A stretch of 7,462 nucleotides of DNA from Desulfotomaculum sp. Lineage in GTDB: Bacteria > Bacillota > Desulfotomaculia > Desulfotomaculales > Nap2-2B. A program made the translations under genes and the position numbers. Location of the stretch: NCBI GenBank assembly GCA_003457075.1, contig DMIY01000022.1:1-7462 (forward strand). Reading direction: 5' to 3'. This document shows, in pieces, positions 5,536-7,462 of the stretch (the first letter of the stretch is position 1; every line of letters begins with the position of its first letter). The notes below the pieces were generated by a model. That model was given only the letters and a program-made list of their open reading frames with translations, searched no databases and was not told the DNA's origin.

Positions 5536-6531
5536 TTACTTCTTGTTAGCCAAATAATCGGCTATTCGGCGATTAACCTCATCTTTAAGTTCTTTGGGCT
5601 CAAGGACTTTTATATCGGGCAGGAACCGCATGATATTGGGCACGGCTTCGTTGTGAACGCAGATCTTGGCTTCAACTTTGAAAGTCTCCGGGCCTTGCGC
5701 TATTATTTTCTGCGCAGGGAAATATTCGGTAAGTTCAAAGTAATCCTTAATGCGGTTGGAAACTTCCATTACCACCCGCGTGCAGCGGTCGCGGTTGAAC
5801 CAGATATTGCGAGCGTCCTTTAAGGTTTCCTTGATCCAAGCCGGCTTCTCAAAGTTTTCCTCGGCCAGCGGCTCTACCTTGAGAATGTGCGTGTAACGCA
5901 GCGTGCGGATTTCCTGCTTGCGCTTGGCTTCCGGTTCAAGCAGGTAACCCAAATACCACATACCATCGCACATAATAAGCGAGAACGGCCAGACCTTTAC
6001 GGTCTTCTCCGCCGTCCCGCTCAGGTAGGTGAGGTTGATCTTATATTTGAACTGTATGGCGTTATAGAGGTCCTGGTAAAAAGGCAGTTGCGTATCGGGC
6101 TGTTTTACGCGGGGGGTTATCATGAAGAAAGGAGAATCTGTTTCCTCCAGCGTAAAGGCTTTTTCCAGGGACTGAAGAACGGATTTATTGATCTGTCCTC
6201 CGAAGATCCTTGAGAGTTGGCAGAGGAAAGCCATTGTGGCTGCGTCCTGGTCGTTGATGTCCAGTTTTTCAAAGCTCTTCGCCTCAGAGTTAAATATCCA
6301 CTTACCCTTTTCGTGTTCATCCGGTAGAATAAAGTGGTCGTCGCGCATGGCCAGCAGCAGCCGCTGCAGGGTGCGCTCGCTTACTTCCAGTTCCGCAGCC
6401 ATTGGGCGGGTTCTAATGTAGCCGTTCCGGTTAAGCGCGGTCAGCACGCGCATAAACCTATTTAAAAAAGTGTTGTACTTGCGCGGCCCGCGCTTGGCGG
6501 TGGTAGCGATTATTATTTTCTTCTTGCCCAT
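5536..6531 (-). CDS. WYL-domain transcriptional regulator
   Basis: A 331-residue DeoR/YafY-like regulator. The N-terminal winged helix-turn-helix covers about residues 25-80, with MAAELEVSERTLQRLL (44-59) as the recognition region. The central WYL domain (about 152-222) holds a literal WYL at 192-194 in DGMWYLGY and the RTLRYTHILKVEPL strand (209-222). A WCX-type C-terminal domain follows (about 245-328, ending DEVNRRIADYLANK). WYL domains sense nucleic acid or nucleotide-type ligands in the characterised members, and many such regulators control defence or stress genes; the ligand here is unknown. ATG 6531 is chosen because GGGGGA (6536-6541) lies 4 bases before it; the frame is open upstream to 6726 but that part overlaps the HAD gene and has no ribosome site. 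It lies 85 bases after the HAD gene, with its own candidate promoter, and ends at a strong terminator. Confidence 0.92.
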   Translation of the reverse strand: MGKKKIIIATTAKRGPRKYNTFLNRFMRVLTALNRNGYIRTRPMAAELEVSERTLQRLLLAMRDDHFILPDEHEKGKWIFNSEAKSFEKLDINDQDAATMAFLCQLSRIFGGQINKSVLQSLEKAFTLEETDSPFFMITPRVKQPDTQLPFYQDLYNAIQFKYKINLTYLSGTAEKTVKVWPFSLIMCDGMWYLGYLLEPEAKRKQEIRTLRYTHILKVEPLAEENFEKPAWIKETLKDARNIWFNRDRCTRVVMEVSNRIKDYFELTEYFPAQKIIAQGPETFKVEAKICVHNEAVPNIMRFLPDIKVLEPKELKDEVNRRIADYLANKK

Positions 6532-6560
6532 GGAGTCCCCCGTTGCGTTAAACTGCCTTT

Positions 6561-6591
6561 TCCTATTATAGGATTTTGGGGAGGCGGGCAA
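6561..6591 (-). promoter_or_regulatory. Candidate promoter of the WYL gene with a palindrome over the -10
   Basis: On the minus strand a perfect TATAAT (6570 down to 6565) follows TTGCCC (6591-6586) with a short 15-base spacer. The implied transcript start is about 27 bases before ATG 6531. The -10 is embedded in a perfect palindrome, TCCTAT-T-ATAGGA (6561-6573), which would suit a dimeric repressor. Autoregulation by the WYL protein is a reasonable guess, not shown. Confidence 0.5.
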
Positions 6592-6616
6592 GAATATTAG
6601 AAACTCGCGGTATAGC

Positions 6617-7273
6617 TTACAGGCTGGCGCCTGAAAGTATATCAACGACTGCCTGGGGCGTTGAGAAAAGATAATCGGGGTGAGCATTCTCCGTGGGCAT
6701 GAGTTCCGGCGCGCCCCACTGCGCACAACCGCTGATTATTCCGGCGTTGCGGGCTGCGCCTGTGTCGGCTGCAGCGTCTCCAATAAATATTGTCCTTCCG
6801 CGTGAAGCCTTTGCGTTCCCCAGTATAAGGTTTAACCCTTCAGGGTCAGGTTTGAAGCGCACAGTGTCGTCCCCGGTAATTATGGTCATAAAAAGTGATT
6901 CCCAATTCAGGATATCCAGGCTAATCTCTACGGCCCGCCGGCTTTTGCCGGTACAGAGCGCCATGGGGATGCCACGTGCCTGCACCTGCCTTAGTAATTC
7001 ATTTATCCCCGGGTAGACATACACGCGGTCATGCTCGCGCTCGTAGAGGTCATAATATGCGTTAAGACATTCTTTTACTAAATCCTTGGGAACAAACTGC
7101 TCGATGATCTTCTCTTCCTTGGGGCCGAACGCTTTGGTTATTGTCGCAGGTGTAACCGACGGGGGGCAATGAGCCTTAACGGCGCGGTGGAGCCAGTCTG
7201 CAAGGCAGCCCATAGAGTCCACCAAAGTTCCGTCCATGTCGAAAACAATAAGATCAAAAGGTTTGGCAGCCAT
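6617..7273 (-). CDS. HAD-superfamily phosphatase (phosphoglycolate phosphatase-like)
   Basis: A 218-residue HAD subfamily IA hydrolase. Motif I is FDMDGTLVDS with nucleophile D12 and acid D14, followed by a helical cap (about 18-85) that ends at the usual YPG (87-89). Motif II is ALCTGKS with T108, motif III is K141 in RFKPDP, and motif IV is GDAAADTGAARNAG with D166 and D170. All catalytic positions are present, so it should be active. Members cleave phosphate from small molecules such as phosphoglycolate, sugar phosphates, nucleotides or pyrophosphate; the substrate cannot be read from sequence. ATG 7273 lies 7 bases after the stop of the DUF2779 gene with no good ribosome site of its own, so translation is probably coupled. 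An 85-base gap separates it from the WYL gene. Confidence 0.92.
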   Translation of the reverse strand: MAAKPFDLIVFDMDGTLVDSMGCLADWLHRAVKAHCPPSVTPATITKAFGPKEEKIIEQFVPKDLVKECLNAYYDLYEREHDRVYVYPGINELLRQVQARGIPMALCTGKSRRAVEISLDILNWESLFMTIITGDDTVRFKPDPEGLNLILGNAKASRGRTIFIGDAAADTGAARNAGIISGCAQWGAPELMPTENAHPDYLFSTPQAVVDILSGASL

Positions 7274-7280
7274 ATATTAC

Positions 7281-7462
7281 TTAAACAATCCCGCTCAGGT
7301 GCTCCAGAATTTTCACCATAGCCAGCGTGTCCTGGCCGCAGTAGACTTTCAGGTCCTTGGCGGTCTGGTCCATTTCGGCCTTGGTTAGTTTACCGGAAAG
7401 CATGTTGAAGTAGGCCAGCTGCGCGTCGCCGCCGTTAGCCACGGGCAGGCCTTCATAAGTCA
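7281..7462 (-). CDS. C-terminal end of a DUF2779-type protein (partial, cut by window edge)
   Basis: The last 59 residues of a protein that enters from the right edge; the first complete codon is at 7460 and the TAA is 7283-7281. The fragment starts TYEGLPVANGGDAQLAYFN and contains LKVYCGQDTLAMVKILEHL. This pattern matches the end of DUF2779 proteins as I remember them. Y40-x3-D44 (YCGQD) also fits the Exo III motif of DEDD-type RNase H-fold exonucleases, so a nuclease-like fold is likely. The rest of the protein, including the other catalytic acids, is outside the window. It is the first gene of a unit with the HAD phosphatase 7 bases downstream. Confidence 0.75.
   Translation of the reverse strand, partial: TYEGLPVANGGDAQLAYFNMLSGKLTKAEMDQTAKDLKVYCGQDTLAMVKILEHLSGIV

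Noticed and set aside
6532..6726. N-terminal extension of the WYL protein to 6726
   Set aside because: It overlaps the HAD gene and spans the candidate promoter; the sequence is not family-like, while ATG 6531 has a good ribosome site.

Overview
The window looks like an accessory stretch of a bacterial chromosome of moderate GC content, probably from an uncultured or poorly studied lineage. I cannot name the organism: there is no rRNA, tRNA or phylogenetic marker here. Shine-Dalgarno sequences (GGAGG, GGGGA, AAGGAG) precede most of the genes, and one Rho-independent terminator is clear, so this is ordinary bacterial gene organisation.

There are three blocks. (1) Positions 24-1855, plus strand: a tightly coupled gene pair encoding a TcmP-type 'three-Cys-motif partner' protein with a methyltransferase-like fold, and a DUF5131 (phage Gp37/Gp68-type) protein carrying the three-cysteine motif itself. 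(2) Positions 2281-3586, minus strand: a complete IS3-family element with orfA, orfB, an A8 slippery site for -1 frameshifting, and long imperfect terminal inverted repeats. I see no target-site duplication. The element abuts and cuts off a small minus-strand gene of which 22 codons remain (3587-3652), behind a structured leader. On its other side lies a gap with no recognised gene (1856-2280). (3) Positions 3777-7462, minus strand: read in transcription order, the end of a DUF2779 protein (cut by the window edge), a HAD-family phosphatase, a WYL-domain transcription regulator, a strong terminator, and then a divergent ClpX-like AAA+ unfoldase.

The most interesting gene is the ClpX-like protein (3777-5405). 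Its AAA+ core is clearly ClpX-type: Walker A and B, GYVG pore loop, RDVSG motif, arginine finger, sensor 2, and even the IGF loop that docks ClpX onto ClpP. It has no zinc-binding domain. Instead it has a long unrelated N-terminal region, and the RKH loop involved in ssrA recognition is missing. This suggests an unfoldase that may still feed ClpP but chooses other substrates. It sits just downstream of a WYL regulator, behind a perfect 8-bp inverted repeat. The WYL gene has its own candidate promoter, with a perfect palindrome over the -10 box. A WYL-controlled, specialised proteolysis module is a reasonable but unproven reading. The TcmP-DUF5131 pair is a second accessory module whose biochemistry is, to my knowledge, unsettled.
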